Shown piece by piece: positions 20,921-29,546 of a DNA stretch of 64,000 nt (positions are counted from its first letter, which is position 1; the number at the start of each line of letters is the position of its first letter). Where the stretch lies: NCBI GenBank assembly GCA_902526085.1, contig CABZJN010000001.1, forward strand, positions 1 through 64,000, in the 5' to 3' direction. The notes under the pieces are model-generated. The model was not told the origin of the DNA and did not search any database. It saw nothing but the letters and a program-made list of their open reading frames with translations. The DNA comes from an uncultured Pelagibacteraceae bacterium. Its GTDB lineage: Bacteria > Pseudomonadota > Alphaproteobacteria > Pelagibacterales > Pelagibacteraceae. The translations under genes and the position numbers were made by a program.

Positions 20921-21753
20921 ATCTCTAATTTTAAGTCCAAAGCTTGAATACTATGTGTTAATTCACCTACTGATATTCTATCAACGTTTGTTGCAGCTAG
21001 ATTTTTCACATTTTTTAATGTTATTCCTCCAGAGGCTTCAGTCTCATATTTCCTTTTTGCATATTTAATAGCCACCCCTAGAGTTTTCGGACTCATATTA
21101 TCAAATAGAACTGTATTAAAATTAAGTCCGTTAATTCTTTTAAATTGCTTCAACGTATCTACCTCGACAGTAATTTTTCTTTTTTTTTTGTTTTTAATTG
21201 CTTTTTTCACTATTTCTTCAAATTTCTTTGATGAGGCCAGATGATTGTCTTTTATTAAAAATTCATCGCTCAAATTAAATCTGTGATTAGTTCCACCTCC
21301 TAGTTTTACCGCATATTTTTGAATAACTCTTAGATTAGGAATTGTTTTTCTAGTGCAACAAATTTTTGTTTTCTTTCCTGCCTTTTCTACAAATTTATTG
21401 GTTTTAGTAGCAATGCCAGAGATATGAGAGAGAAAATTTAGAGCAACCCTTTCTCCAATTAATATATTTTTAATTTTACCTTCAATTACAGCAATTACAG
21501 ACCCTTTACTAATTTTTGAGCCTTCTTTTTTTTTTACATGAAATTTAATATTTTTGTCTAATAAATTAAATGTTTGTTTAGCAAATTCTAATCCACCTAT
21601 AATACCTTCTTCATTACTTAATAATTTAACTTTTGAAATTGAATTATTATTTAATAGATTTGTTGTAATATCCCCTGAGGGGTATAGATCCTCATTAAGA
21701 GCTAGCTTGCAAGTTGATCGGATAAAATTTTTACTTAGTTGAATTTTTGGCAC
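20917..21753 (-). CDS. nadC: Nicotinate-nucleotide pyrophosphorylase (quinolinate phosphoribosyltransferase)
   Basis: Converts quinolinate and PRPP to nicotinate mononucleotide. The 278 residues show the N-terminal DLYPSGDITTNLL, the LNFLSHISGIATKTNKFV helix, CCTRKTIPNLRVIQKYAV with the key arginine and lysine, GGGTNHRFNLSDEFLIKDNH, and the C-terminal EASGGITLKNVKNLA and VDRISVGELTHS strands. It lies five bases downstream of nadA on the same strand, forming a nadA-nadC unit without a neighbouring nadB. Confidence 0.95.
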   Translation of the reverse strand: MPKIQLSKNFIRSTCKLALNEDLYPSGDITTNLLNNNSISKVKLLSNEEGIIGGLEFAKQTFNLLDKNIKFHVKKKEGSKISKGSVIAVIEGKIKNILIGERVALNFLSHISGIATKTNKFVEKAGKKTKICCTRKTIPNLRVIQKYAVKLGGGTNHRFNLSDEFLIKDNHLASSKKFEEIVKKAIKNKKKRKITVEVDTLKQFKRINGLNFNTVLFDNMSPKTLGVAIKYAKRKYETEASGGITLKNVKNLAATNVDRISVGELTHSIQALDLKLEI

Positions 21754-21758
21754 AGAAT

Positions 21759-22748
21759 TTATCTGCCTATTTCAGCCATTCTCTCTACTGATTTCCTAGC
21801 TCTATCGATTGTTTCGTGATCCATTATTAATTCGTTGGTTTCATTTTCTAAACAATCAAGTATTTTTGGCAGTGTAATTCTTTTCATATGAGGACATAAG
21901 TTACAAGGTCTAATAAATTCTACACTAGGATTATCAATTTGAACATTGTCACTCATTGAGCATTCTGTCACCATCATAACTTTTTCAGGTTGATTATCTT
22001 TTACATATTTAATCATTCCACTTGTTGAGCCTGCAAAATCACTTGCTTTTATTACATCAGGAGGACATTCAGGATGAGCAATAATTTTAATTCCTGGATT
22101 ATTTTTTCTTATTTCATTAATCTCTTCATCATTAAATTGCTCATGAACCTCACACGTCCCTTTCCATGAAATAATTTCTACGTCAGTCTGAGAAGCAACA
22201 TATTTTGCTAAATAATCATCTGGTAAGAAAATTACTTTTTTAACACCTAAAGAGTTTACAATTTTAACAGCATTTGCTGATGTACAGCAAACGTCAGTTT
22301 CAGCCTTAACATCTGCAGAAGTGTTAACGTATGAAACTACAGGAACACCAGGATATTGTTTTTTTAGGTTTTTTACATCTTCGCCAGTTATAGATGAAGA
22401 TAAAGAGCAACCAGCTTTCATATCTGGTAGCAAAACTTTTTTATCGGGGCTCATCAATTTGGCAGTCTCTGCCATAAAATGTACACCACACATAACAATT
22501 ATATCAGCCTCTGTTTTTGCAGCTTCAATTGCTAAGGCTAACGAGTCTGCTGAAAAATCAGATATACCATGATATATTTCAGGAGTTTGGTAATTATGAG
22601 CAAGAATTACTGCGTTTTTCTCTTTTTTAAGTTTATTTATTTTATAAATGTAAGGTGCATGAGTGGCCCACTCTATTTCAGGAATAGATTTTGAAACCTT
22701 TTGATAAATAGGATCTGTTGCAATTTTAACTTGAGTTGTGAATTCCAT
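21759..22748 (-). CDS. nadA: Quinolinate synthase
   Basis: Iron-sulfur enzyme that condenses iminoaspartate with dihydroxyacetone phosphate to quinolinate. The 329 residues include VILAHNYQTPEI, MCGVHFMAETAKLMSP with the first cluster cysteine, SYVNTSADVKAE, VCCTSANAV with the second, and FIRPCNLCPHMKRITL with the third. The three cysteine positions match the 4Fe-4S ligands of the family. It is the first gene of nadA-nadC, reading away from the tRNA-Leu gene. Confidence 0.96.
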   Translation of the reverse strand: MEFTTQVKIATDPIYQKVSKSIPEIEWATHAPYIYKINKLKKEKNAVILAHNYQTPEIYHGISDFSADSLALAIEAAKTEADIIVMCGVHFMAETAKLMSPDKKVLLPDMKAGCSLSSSITGEDVKNLKKQYPGVPVVSYVNTSADVKAETDVCCTSANAVKIVNSLGVKKVIFLPDDYLAKYVASQTDVEIISWKGTCEVHEQFNDEEINEIRKNNPGIKIIAHPECPPDVIKASDFAGSTSGMIKYVKDNQPEKVMMVTECSMSDNVQIDNPSVEFIRPCNLCPHMKRITLPKILDCLENETNELIMDHETIDRARKSVERMAEIGR

Positions 22749-22766
22749 AATAAAAACTTATCAACT

Positions 22767-22795
22767 TGAAATGGAATTGTCATTCATTTAATCTG
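22767..22795 (+). promoter_or_regulatory. Candidate promoter of tRNA-Leu
   Basis: TTGAAA at 22767-22772 and TAATCT at 22790-22795 with a 17-base spacer, ending 11 bases before the first base of the mature tRNA. Position and spacing fit a sigma-70 promoter for a stable RNA in the gap divergent from nadA. Confidence 0.5.
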
Positions 22796-22806
22796 ACGCA
22801 TGATTT

Positions 22807-22892
22807 GCGGCCATGCTGAAATTGGTAGACAGGCACGGTTGAGGGCCGTGTGAGCCTAGCTCATGAGAGTTCGATTCTCTCTGGCCGCACCA
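22807..22892 (+). tRNA. tRNA-Leu (anticodon GAG)
   Basis: An 86-base class II tRNA with CCA encoded. The acceptor stem GCGGCCA pairs with TGGCCGC. The anticodon stem CACGG/CCGTG encloses TTGAGGG, giving anticodon GAG for CTC and CTT leucine codons. A long variable arm (TGAGCCTAGCTCA) and the TTCGATT T-loop are present, as expected for leucine. It stands alone between nadA and the oppositely oriented tmRNA gene. Confidence 0.95.
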
Positions 22893-22910
22893 TTAATTAA
22901 TATTTTATAT

Positions 22911-22943
22911 AAAAAAAAGGGGCGTTCTGTTGCCAGGTGCCCC
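22911..22943 (-). terminator. Rho-independent terminator of ssrA
   Basis: On the minus strand a GGGGC...GCCCC stem with a loop of about 15 bases is followed by an eight-T run. It lies at the 3' end of the tmRNA coding piece and may double as that piece's terminal structure. Confidence 0.65.
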
Positions 22944-23175
22944 AAACCCCGTAACTTAATTAGTAAGCTAATTAAGCTGCAAGTGCGTAACTTTCGTTAG
23001 CATTTATTATTTAGCCCATTACGGCGGTACAATACCGAACGAAAGAACAACTTTTAGACACCCGTCGATCCTAATTCACCCCCTTAAGTTGTAAATGGTG
23101 GAGGTGGTGGGTACTGCCCCCACGTCCGTAATGGTTATTACGAAATTCGTTTATCGTCATAGTTGGAAAACCAAC
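22919..23175 (-). ncRNA. ssrA: Transfer-messenger RNA, circularly permuted two-piece form
   Basis: Rescues stalled ribosomes by acting as tRNA-Ala and mRNA. Read on the minus strand, the acceptor half comes first (23175 to 23096). It has a GTTGG-TTTT-CCAAC hairpin, a T arm GTGGG-GGCAGTA-CCCAC, and the 3' strand CACCTCC plus ACCA. Twelve bases later (23083) the coding half begins with GGGGGTG, which pairs fully with CACCTCC (one G-T pair), then GATCGACGGG. This order is the permuted alphaproteobacterial arrangement in which the precursor is cut into two RNAs. A tag frame follows at 23001-22972. Mature ends are estimated from pairing and not mapped. Confidence 0.93.
22972..23001 (-). other. tmRNA proteolysis tag reading frame
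   Basis: GCT AAC GAA AGT TAC GCA CTT GCA GCT TAA on the minus strand encodes A-NESYALAA and stop. The leading GCT is taken as the resume codon because tags normally restart at alanine and the first upstream in-frame stop is close. The ALAA end matches the ClpXP/ClpAP degron type. Confidence 0.85.
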
Positions 23176-23181
23176 ACTATT

Positions 23182-23209
23182 AATATAAAACCAAATACAA
23201 GAGATTCAA
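23182..23209 (-). promoter_or_regulatory. Candidate promoter of ssrA
   Basis: On the minus strand TTGAAT (23209-23204) and TATATT (23187-23182) are separated by 16 bases, with the first tmRNA hairpin starting about seven bases downstream. Fits a stable-RNA promoter and lies directly against the thyX start codon on the other strand. Confidence 0.5.
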
Positions 23210-23219
23210 TAAATTATTC

Positions 23220-24167
23220 ATGAAACTTACAAAAGAGCAAATAAACGACATAAAAGATCAACAATCTCAAGAGAATGTTACTAAAAGAGTTACTGCCCCT
23301 GAATTAGAAAAAGTATTATATGAAGCGATGCCAGCTTTAGATCATGGCTTTATAAGAGTTATTGACTACATGGGAGATGATAGCTCAATTGTTCAATCTG
23401 CAAGAGTTTCTTATGGTAAAGGAACTAAACAGGTTTCAACAGATAGTGGATTAATAAAATATTTAATGCGTCATTGGCACAGCACTCCATTCGAAATGTG
23501 TGAAATTAAATACCATGTAAAATTACCAATATTTATAGCAAGACAATGGATTAGACATCGTACAGCAAATGTAAATGAATACTCTGCAAGATATTCAATT
23601 TTGGATAAAGAATTTTATTTACCTGATCCACAAAATTTAGCAGCCCAATCAATTGCAAATAGACAAGGACGAGGTGATGTAATTGAGGGAGTGCAGGCAA
23701 AAGAAGTTTTAGAACTTTTAAAAAATGATGCTGAAAGAACATATAATAATTATGAAACTATGCTTAATCAAAAATTTGATGGTTCTACTATTGATGAAAA
23801 TAAAAAAGGGTTGGCTAGAGAGTTAGCTAGAATGAATTTAACTTTAAATACATATACACAGTGGTACTGGAAAACGGACTTATTAAATCTAATGAATTTT
23901 TTAAGATTACGTGCTGATCATCATGCTCAATATGAAATTAGAGTTTATGCAGATATTATGTTAGATACATTAAAAAGATGGGTTCCAATTACATATGATG
24001 CCTTTATGGATTATAGAGTGGGTGGTACGGAAGTTTCTGCAAAAGGAAAAATTATCATGCAAAAATTAATTAAAGGTGAAGAAATAAATCTAGAACAATC
24101 TGGACTTTCAAAAAGAGAGTGGAATGAACTTATGGAAGCTTTTGAAATTACAAATAAGATTGTTTAA
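23220..24167 (+). CDS. thyX: Flavin-dependent thymidylate synthase
   Basis: Makes dTMP from dUMP with methylene-THF and reduced FAD, replacing ThyA. The 315 residues contain the ThyX signature [15 protein letters not shown] (112-126) and the second conserved block [17 protein letters not shown] with the dUMP-binding arginine. The first signature has Ala-Asn where many members have a serine, otherwise it is complete. The protein is longer than the roughly 220-250 residue minimum, with an extended N-terminus as in many alphaproteobacteria. Its 3' end overlaps convergent mrp by 20 bases. Confidence 0.95.
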   Translation: MKLTKEQINDIKDQQSQENVTKRVTAPELEKVLYEAMPALDHGFIRVIDYMGDDSSIVQSARVSYGKGTKQVSTDSGLIKYLMRHWHSTPFEMCEIKYHVKLPIFIARQWIRHRTANVNEYSARYSILDKEFYLPDPQNLAAQSIANRQGRGDVIEGVQAKEVLELLKNDAERTYNNYETMLNQKFDGSTIDENKKGLARELARMNLTLNTYTQWYWKTDLLNLMNFLRLRADHHAQYEIRVYADIMLDTLKRWVPITYDAFMDYRVGGTEVSAKGKIIMQKLIKGEEINLEQSGLSKREWNELMEAFEITNKIV

Positions 24168-24972
24168 TTTCCTCAGCAAATTTTAAATAGATTTTTGTAA
24201 TTTCGTGATTTGGGTCTTTCTCAACTATAGGAATTCCCATATCTCCATATTTCCCAACATCAGAGTTTATTGGTATTTGTCCTAAAAATTTCTTCTCAAA
24301 TTCTTTTGCAGTTCTCTCAACACCATTTTCTCCAAAAATTGCATATTTTTTTCCATCATCTCCTATAAAATGACTCATATTGTCAATTAATCCAATAATT
24401 TTTACTTTTAATTTTTCAAACATTCTAATTCCTCTTTTCACATCTTGAAGAGCTATCTCCTGAGGAGTTGATACTATGATAGCTCCATCTACACTAATTT
24501 CTTGTGCAAAAGTTAGTTGGGTATCACCTGTGCCTGGAGGCATATCTACAATTATAAAATCTAAGTCTTTCCAACCAACTTTTTGAGTAAAGGTTTTTAT
24601 AGCACTTGTCACCATTGGTCCTCTCCAGATCATTGGTGTTTGCTCATCTGTCAGAAACCCAATAGACATACATTGAATATCATACTTTACGATTGGTTTT
24701 AAAGTTTGACCGTCGCTATCTGGCTTTTCATTTATAGAGAATAGTTTTGGTAAAGATGGTCCATAAATGTCAGCATCTAAAATTCCGACTTTGCATCCAA
24801 TTTTTTTTAAGGCTAAAGCTAAATTTGTAGCAAAAGTGGATTTCCCAACACCACCTTTTGCACTGGATATTGCAATTGTAAATTTAGTTCCTAGAATTGG
24901 GTTTCTTTTGAAGGTTTTTGGCTCTGTTTTTGCCTTCATTGTGTCACTAAGACCTACTTTTTTATCATCCAT
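24148..24972 (-). CDS. mrp: Mrp/ApbC-family P-loop ATPase, short form
   Basis: ParA-like ATPase family proposed to carry Fe-S clusters. The 274 residues hold the deviant Walker [16 protein letters not shown] (36-50), [25 protein letters not shown] and [14 protein letters not shown]. The usual N-terminal DUF59 domain is absent. The C-terminal CxxC that bridges the cluster in ApbC/Nbp35 is also absent: the matching segment reads [18 protein letters not shown], and the whole protein has only two cysteines (60 and 101). Function as a cluster carrier is therefore uncertain. It is convergent with thyX and divergent from hflK. Confidence 0.85.
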   Translation of the reverse strand: MDDKKVGLSDTMKAKTEPKTFKRNPILGTKFTIAISSAKGGVGKSTFATNLALALKKIGCKVGILDADIYGPSLPKLFSINEKPDSDGQTLKPIVKYDIQCMSIGFLTDEQTPMIWRGPMVTSAIKTFTQKVGWKDLDFIIVDMPPGTGDTQLTFAQEISVDGAIIVSTPQEIALQDVKRGIRMFEKLKVKIIGLIDNMSHFIGDDGKKYAIFGENGVERTAKEFEKKFLGQIPINSDVGKYGDMGIPIVEKDPNHEITKIYLKFAEEIKQSYL

Positions 24973-25025
24973 AAAAATACACTTACCTTGTTTTTGAGTA
25001 TAAAGACACTATATAGAATGTCATA

Positions 25026-26126
25026 ATGACGATTTACAAAAATCAAAGTCCGTGGGGTAGCCCTCCAGGTAGTGGAGGCGGAAGCGGAAATGGTGGAGGT
25101 TTCAGAAGAGGCCCAACACCCCCTAATTTAGATGAAGCAATAAAAAAATTGCAGGATACTATAAATAAGTTTACCGGAGGCAGTGCAGGTGGAAAAAAAC
25201 CAATTTTACTTGGTTTAATAATTTTAGTAGTAATATGGGCATTAAGTGGTTTGTATAGAGTTTTACCTGACGAGCAGGGTGTGGTCTTAAGATTTGGTAA
25301 ATTTGTAAATACTACTCAGCCAGGATTGAATTACCATTTACCATTTCCAATTGAGAGTGTGTTAACTCCAAAAGTTACCAAAGTAAACAGAATGGATATC
25401 GGTTTTAGATCAGAAAGAGATAGCGGGTTTGGTCAAGGTGGTGGAGTAGCTGATGTACCCGAGGAAAGCTTAATGCTAACAGGTGATGAAAATATTGTTA
25501 ACATAGACTTTTCAGTATTTTGGGTAATTAAAGATGCTGGAAACTTCCTCTTTAAAATTCAAGATCCAGAGGGAACTGTAAAAGCTGCAGCAGAAACCGC
25601 TATGAGAGAAGTCATAGCAAGATCAAACATACAACCGATTTTGACTGAAGGAAGAGCAGTAATTGAGAGAGATACTCAAGATATTATTCAAGGAATACTT
25701 GATGAATATGAAAGTGGTGTACAAATTACACAAGTACAAACACAAAAAGCAGACCCACCAGATCAAGTAATTGATGCATTTAGAGATGTACAAGCTGCAA
25801 GAGCTGATATGGAGAGATCAAAAAACGAAGCAGAGGCTTATGCTAACGATGTAATTCCAAGAGCTCGAGGAGAAGCTGCCAAAATTTTACAAGCTGCTGA
25901 AGCTTATAAAAAAGAGGTTGTTGCAAAAGCAGAGGGTGAAGCTAGCAGGTTTTTATCAATTTATACTGAGTACGCTAAAGCTAAAGAGGTAACTCAAGAA
26001 AGAATGTATTTAGAGACAATGGAGCAGGTTCTTGCTGATATTAATAAAATAATAATTGATAAAGATTCAGGATCTGGCGTTGTGCCGTATCTACCATTAC
26101 AAGAATTAAAATCAGGGACAAACTAA
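25026..26126 (+). CDS. hflK: FtsH protease regulator HflK
   Basis: SPFH/band-7 protein that forms a membrane cage around FtsH with HflC. The 366 residues start with a glycine-rich cytosolic tail (GSPPGSGGGSGNGGG), then a single transmembrane segment (ILLGLIILVVIWALSGLY) and the band-7 domain with LPDEQGVVLRFGKF and LNYHLPFPIESV. A long alanine/glutamate-rich helix follows (AEAYANDVIPRARGEAAKI). The hflC ATG begins on the last base of the hflK stop codon. Confidence 0.95.
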   Translation: MTIYKNQSPWGSPPGSGGGSGNGGGFRRGPTPPNLDEAIKKLQDTINKFTGGSAGGKKPILLGLIILVVIWALSGLYRVLPDEQGVVLRFGKFVNTTQPGLNYHLPFPIESVLTPKVTKVNRMDIGFRSERDSGFGQGGGVADVPEESLMLTGDENIVNIDFSVFWVIKDAGNFLFKIQDPEGTVKAAAETAMREVIARSNIQPILTEGRAVIERDTQDIIQGILDEYESGVQITQVQTQKADPPDQVIDAFRDVQAARADMERSKNEAEAYANDVIPRARGEAAKILQAAEAYKKEVVAKAEGEASRFLSIYTEYAKAKEVTQERMYLETMEQVLADINKIIIDKDSGSGVVPYLPLQELKSGTN

Positions 26127-26986
26127 TGAAAGCTGGAAAATTTATATTACCCATTATAGTTTTGATTGGAGCAACTCTGTTCTTTTCAATATTTATAGTT
26201 AAAGAAGTAAACCAAGCTATAGTTCTACAATTTGGTGATCCGAAAAGAATAATTTTAAAGCCAGGTCTAAACTTTAAGCTACCTTTTATCCAAAACGTAG
26301 TGTTTTTAGATAAAAGAGTTTTAAATTTAGATACTCCACCTGAAGAGGTTATCGCATCTGATCAAAAACGTCTAATAGTTGATGCATTTGCAAGATTTCA
26401 AATAATTGATCCATTAAAATTTTATATATCCGTAGGAAATGAAAGAGTTGCGAGATCAAGATTAGCAACAATTATTAATTCAAGAATAAGAAATGTATTA
26501 GGTCAACAAAAACTGCAAACATTATTATCTGAGGATAGATCAAAGCAAATGGCTTTAATTCAACAAGGTGTTAATAATGAAGCTGAAAATTTTGGTATTA
26601 AGATAGTTGATGTAAGAATTAAAAGAGCTGATTTACCTCAAGCAAATAGTGATGCAATCTTTAGAAGAATGCAAACTGAAAGAGAAAGAGAGGCTAAAGA
26701 ATTTAGAGCAAAAGGTGCTGAAATGGCAGTTACTATAACATCAACGGCAGATAAAGAGGTTACAGTTATTCTAGCTGACGCTCAAAAAAAATCAGAAATT
26801 ATGAAAGGGGAAGGTGATGGCCAAAAAAATAAAATTTTCGCTGATGCATTTGGACAAGACCCTGAATTTTTTGGATTTTACAGAGCAATGCAAGCTTACC
26901 AAAATGCTTTAATCGGTGGAGAAACATCAATGATATTATCTCCTGATAGTGAATTTTTTAAGTTTTTTGGAAATAAAGAAAAATAA
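26126..26986 (+). CDS. hflC: FtsH protease regulator HflC
   Basis: Partner of HflK in the FtsH-associated complex, periplasmic side of the inner membrane. The 286 residues have an N-terminal signal anchor (FILPIIVLIGATLFFSIFIV), the band-7 core with VNQAIVLQFGDPKRI and PGLNFKLPFIQNV, KRADLPQANSDAIFRRMQTER, and a C-terminal segment (FFGFYRAMQAYQNAL). It follows hflK directly and precedes a DUF2065 gene after 14 bases and then degP, a common proteobacterial order for membrane quality control. Confidence 0.95.
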   Translation: MKAGKFILPIIVLIGATLFFSIFIVKEVNQAIVLQFGDPKRIILKPGLNFKLPFIQNVVFLDKRVLNLDTPPEEVIASDQKRLIVDAFARFQIIDPLKFYISVGNERVARSRLATIINSRIRNVLGQQKLQTLLSEDRSKQMALIQQGVNNEAENFGIKIVDVRIKRADLPQANSDAIFRRMQTEREREAKEFRAKGAEMAVTITSTADKEVTVILADAQKKSEIMKGEGDGQKNKIFADAFGQDPEFFGFYRAMQAYQNALIGGETSMILSPDSEFFKFFGNKEK

Positions 26987-27000
26987 CAATTTTATTTAAC

Positions 27001-27186
27001 ATGAGAGAATTGATCATAGCATTTGGTCTCTTCTTATTTATCGAAGGTATTTTATATGCCTTATTTCCATCAAAAATGAAAAATATGTTAAAAAAACTTG
27101 ATGCAATTGCTGACAAGCAATTAAGAGCAGGTGGGCTAGCGTTTGCAATTACAGGATTTATAATTATTTGGTATTCAAAGTCATGA
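27001..27186 (+). CDS. DUF2065 family small membrane protein
   Basis: A 61-residue protein with two predicted transmembrane helices (IIAFGLFLFIEGILYALF and LAFAITGFIIIWYSK) and a basic loop. This matches the DUF2065 pattern often encoded next to hflK-hflC. It ends in an ATGA overlap with degP. Biochemical role is unknown; the context suggests association with HflKC/FtsH or envelope proteolysis. Confidence 0.75.
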   Translation: MRELIIAFGLFLFIEGILYALFPSKMKNMLKKLDAIADKQLRAGGLAFAITGFIIIWYSKS

Positions 27187-28580
27187 AAAATATATACAAA
27201 ATTTTATCAATATTAATTGTTTCAATAAGTTATTTTTCAATTTCTAAAGCTCAGGAAATTCCGTCATCATTTGCAGATTTAGCAGAAAAATTAATGCCAT
27301 CGGTTGTAAATATTTCAACAACTACGACTGTTACAACTAGATCAAACCCTTTGCCATTTGAATTTCCTCCAGGCTCACCATTTGAAGATATGTTTGGATC
27401 TCCTCAACAAAGACAAACTAGTGCGCTAGGATCAGGTTTTATAATTAGCGAAGAAGGAATTGTAATAACAAACAATCATGTTATTCAAGGAGCATCAGAT
27501 ATATTTGTTAGAGTTAATGGAGACGAAGATTATAAAGCCGAAGTAATCGGTGCTGATGCAGGCATGGACATTGCCGTATTAAAAATAGAGTCTGAAGAAA
27601 AATTTAAACCTGTAAAATTTGGAAACTCAGACAAATCTAGAATTGGTGATTGGGTTATTGCAATTGGCAATCCATTTGGTCTTGGAGGTACAGTGACAGC
27701 GGGAATAATTTCTGCTAGAAATAGAAGTATAGGGTTATCACGATATGAAGATTATATTCAAACTGATGCTTCAATAAATCAAGGAAATTCAGGAGGCCCA
27801 CTTTTTAATATGAAAGGTGATGTTATTGGTATTAATACAGCTATACTTGGACAATCTGGCTCAATCGGAATAGGTTTTGCGATACCATCTAATAGTGCTC
27901 AAAAAGTAATCGATCAATTAATTGAATTTGGAGAAACAAAAAGAGGATGGCTTGGAGTTAGAATTCAAGTAGTTGACCAAGGAATAGCAGATGCAGAAAA
28001 GTTAGATAAACCTAGAGGTGCTCTAGTTGCAAGTGTTGCGGATAACAGTCCATCTGATAAAGGAGGAATTAAACCTGGCGATATAATTTTAGAGTTTGAT
28101 GGAAAACCTATTAATGAAATGAAGGAACTTCCTAAAATAGTTGCTGAAACAGATGTTGGAAAAAAAGTAATTGTTAAAGTTTGGAGAAATAAAAGAGAAA
28201 TTACAAAAGAAATAATTCTTGGAAGATTAGAAACATCCGAAGACTTTAAAGCACAAAAACCTGTAATAGAAAAACCAAAGGTGAGGAGAATTGAAGGTTT
28301 AAAAATCGATGTTCGTTTATTAAGTAAAGATGATATTGAGGTAAGAAATCTTCCAAAAGGAACAAGTGGAGTAGTAATTACAAAAATAGATAAAGATAGT
28401 CCCATTAATTATCTCCAAGTAAATAATGTTATTGTAGAGGCGAATAGAAAAAAAATTAATACAATAGGTGATCTTGATAATGTGGTAAAATTGAAATTAC
28501 GAAGTGATGAGAATAACTTATTAATTGCAATATATAATAACCAAAATCAAAGAACATATGTTGGTGTAAAACTAAAATAA
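27183..28580 (+). CDS. degP: Do/DegP-family periplasmic serine protease
   Basis: Periplasmic protease/chaperone. Started at the ATG at 27183 (ATGA overlap with the upstream gene), giving 465 residues with a signal peptide ending near SISKA-QE. A TTG-initiated frame five codons earlier is less likely. The catalytic triad is His99 in TNNHVI, Asp129 in GMDIAVLKI and Ser203 in QGNSGGPLF. Two PDZ domains follow (about 245-340 with GWLGVRIQVV, and 375-465 with GVVITKIDKDSP). Located downstream of hflK-hflC, completing an envelope quality-control block. Confidence 0.95.
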   Translation: MKNIYKILSILIVSISYFSISKAQEIPSSFADLAEKLMPSVVNISTTTTVTTRSNPLPFEFPPGSPFEDMFGSPQQRQTSALGSGFIISEEGIVITNNHVIQGASDIFVRVNGDEDYKAEVIGADAGMDIAVLKIESEEKFKPVKFGNSDKSRIGDWVIAIGNPFGLGGTVTAGIISARNRSIGLSRYEDYIQTDASINQGNSGGPLFNMKGDVIGINTAILGQSGSIGIGFAIPSNSAQKVIDQLIEFGETKRGWLGVRIQVVDQGIADAEKLDKPRGALVASVADNSPSDKGGIKPGDIILEFDGKPINEMKELPKIVAETDVGKKVIVKVWRNKREITKEIILGRLETSEDFKAQKPVIEKPKVRRIEGLKIDVRLLSKDDIEVRNLPKGTSGVVITKIDKDSPINYLQVNNVIVEANRKKINTIGDLDNVVKLKLRSDENNLLIAIYNNQNQRTYVGVKLK

Positions 28581-28584
28581 CCTG

Positions 28585-29493
28585 ATGGACCTTAAGTCCA
28601 AAATAATATTAATTTCAGGTCCCACAGCATCAGGCAAATCAAAATTTGCATTAAAAATTGCTAAAAAATTAAATGGTGAAATAATTAATGCGGATAGTAT
28701 GCAGGTTTATAAAGAGTTAAAGATATTGACTGCTCGACCTTCAAAAATTGATTTAAAAAAAATAGAACATCATTTATATGGTTTTAGAACGGTTAAAAAA
28801 GATTTTTCTTCTGGCGAATGGTTAAAGTTAGCAAAAAAAAATATAAAAAAAATTAGAGATAAAAATAAAACACCAGTTTTAGTTGGTGGCACCGGACTTT
28901 ATTTCAAGGCCCTGACAGATGGCTTAGTTAAAATTCCAAATATACCAATTTCTATTCGTAATAAAGTAAGACGAATGCAAAATAATTTAGGTCAAAAAAA
29001 ATTTTATTTTAAACTTTTAAAAAATGACTCATCAGTAAAAAACAGGATCGATCCTACAGATGTTCAAAGATCTATTAGAGCTTACGAAGTTATTTCATTT
29101 ACAAATAAATCAATTTTTGAATGGTATAAAAATACAAAACCATCTTTTAGTAATGATCAATTTATTAAAATTTATATTGATTATCCCAGAGATGAATTAG
29201 TTAGTAAAATTTCTAAAAGAGTAGATCAAATGATGAAAAATGGAGCTATTCAAGAAGTTAAGGATTTTTTAAAGCTTAACTTGAGGAGTGATAGTAACAT
29301 TTTCAAAGTTATAGGAGTAAGAGAGATTAGAGATTTTATTAATAAAAAATCTTCACTAAATGACTTAAAACAAAATATTGTTATAAAAACTAGACAATAC
29401 GCTAAAAGACAAAGAACTTGGTCCAGAGGTCAAATGAGTGATTGGCAAAAGTTTAATGCCGAAGCTCTCTCAAAATTCATAAAAAAATTATAA
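28585..29493 (+). CDS. miaA: tRNA dimethylallyltransferase
   Basis: Adds a dimethylallyl group to A37 of tRNAs reading UNN codons. The 302 residues contain the P-loop ISGPTASGKSKFALKI, INADSMQVYKELKILTARPS with the substrate-binding aspartate and threonine, HHLYGF, VGGTGLYFKALTDGL and a C-terminal RQYAKRQRTW motif. It starts four bases after degP. The protein is slightly short relative to E. coli MiaA, as expected for a streamlined genome. Confidence 0.95.
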   Translation: MDLKSKIILISGPTASGKSKFALKIAKKLNGEIINADSMQVYKELKILTARPSKIDLKKIEHHLYGFRTVKKDFSSGEWLKLAKKNIKKIRDKNKTPVLVGGTGLYFKALTDGLVKIPNIPISIRNKVRRMQNNLGQKKFYFKLLKNDSSVKNRIDPTDVQRSIRAYEVISFTNKSIFEWYKNTKPSFSNDQFIKIYIDYPRDELVSKISKRVDQMMKNGAIQEVKDFLKLNLRSDSNIFKVIGVREIRDFINKKSSLNDLKQNIVIKTRQYAKRQRTWSRGQMSDWQKFNAEALSKFIKKL

Positions 29494-29510
29494 TTTATCT
29501 TCACAATAAC

Positions 29511-29540
29511 TTGACCAATGAGCACAACTTCAGCTAGATT
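29511..29540 (+). promoter_or_regulatory. Candidate promoter of ilvB, possibly leaderless
   Basis: TTGACC (29511-29516) and TAGATT (29535-29540) have an 18-base spacer. The -10 ends six bases before the ilvB ATG at 29547, so transcription would begin at or next to the start codon. No Shine-Dalgarno-like run precedes the ATG (GTCTGG). Confidence 0.4.
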
Positions 29541-29546
29541 GTCTGG

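Noticed and set aside
27168..27182. TTG-initiated extension of degP
   Set aside because: The ATG at 27183 gives a standard signal peptide and an ATGA overlap with the upstream gene.
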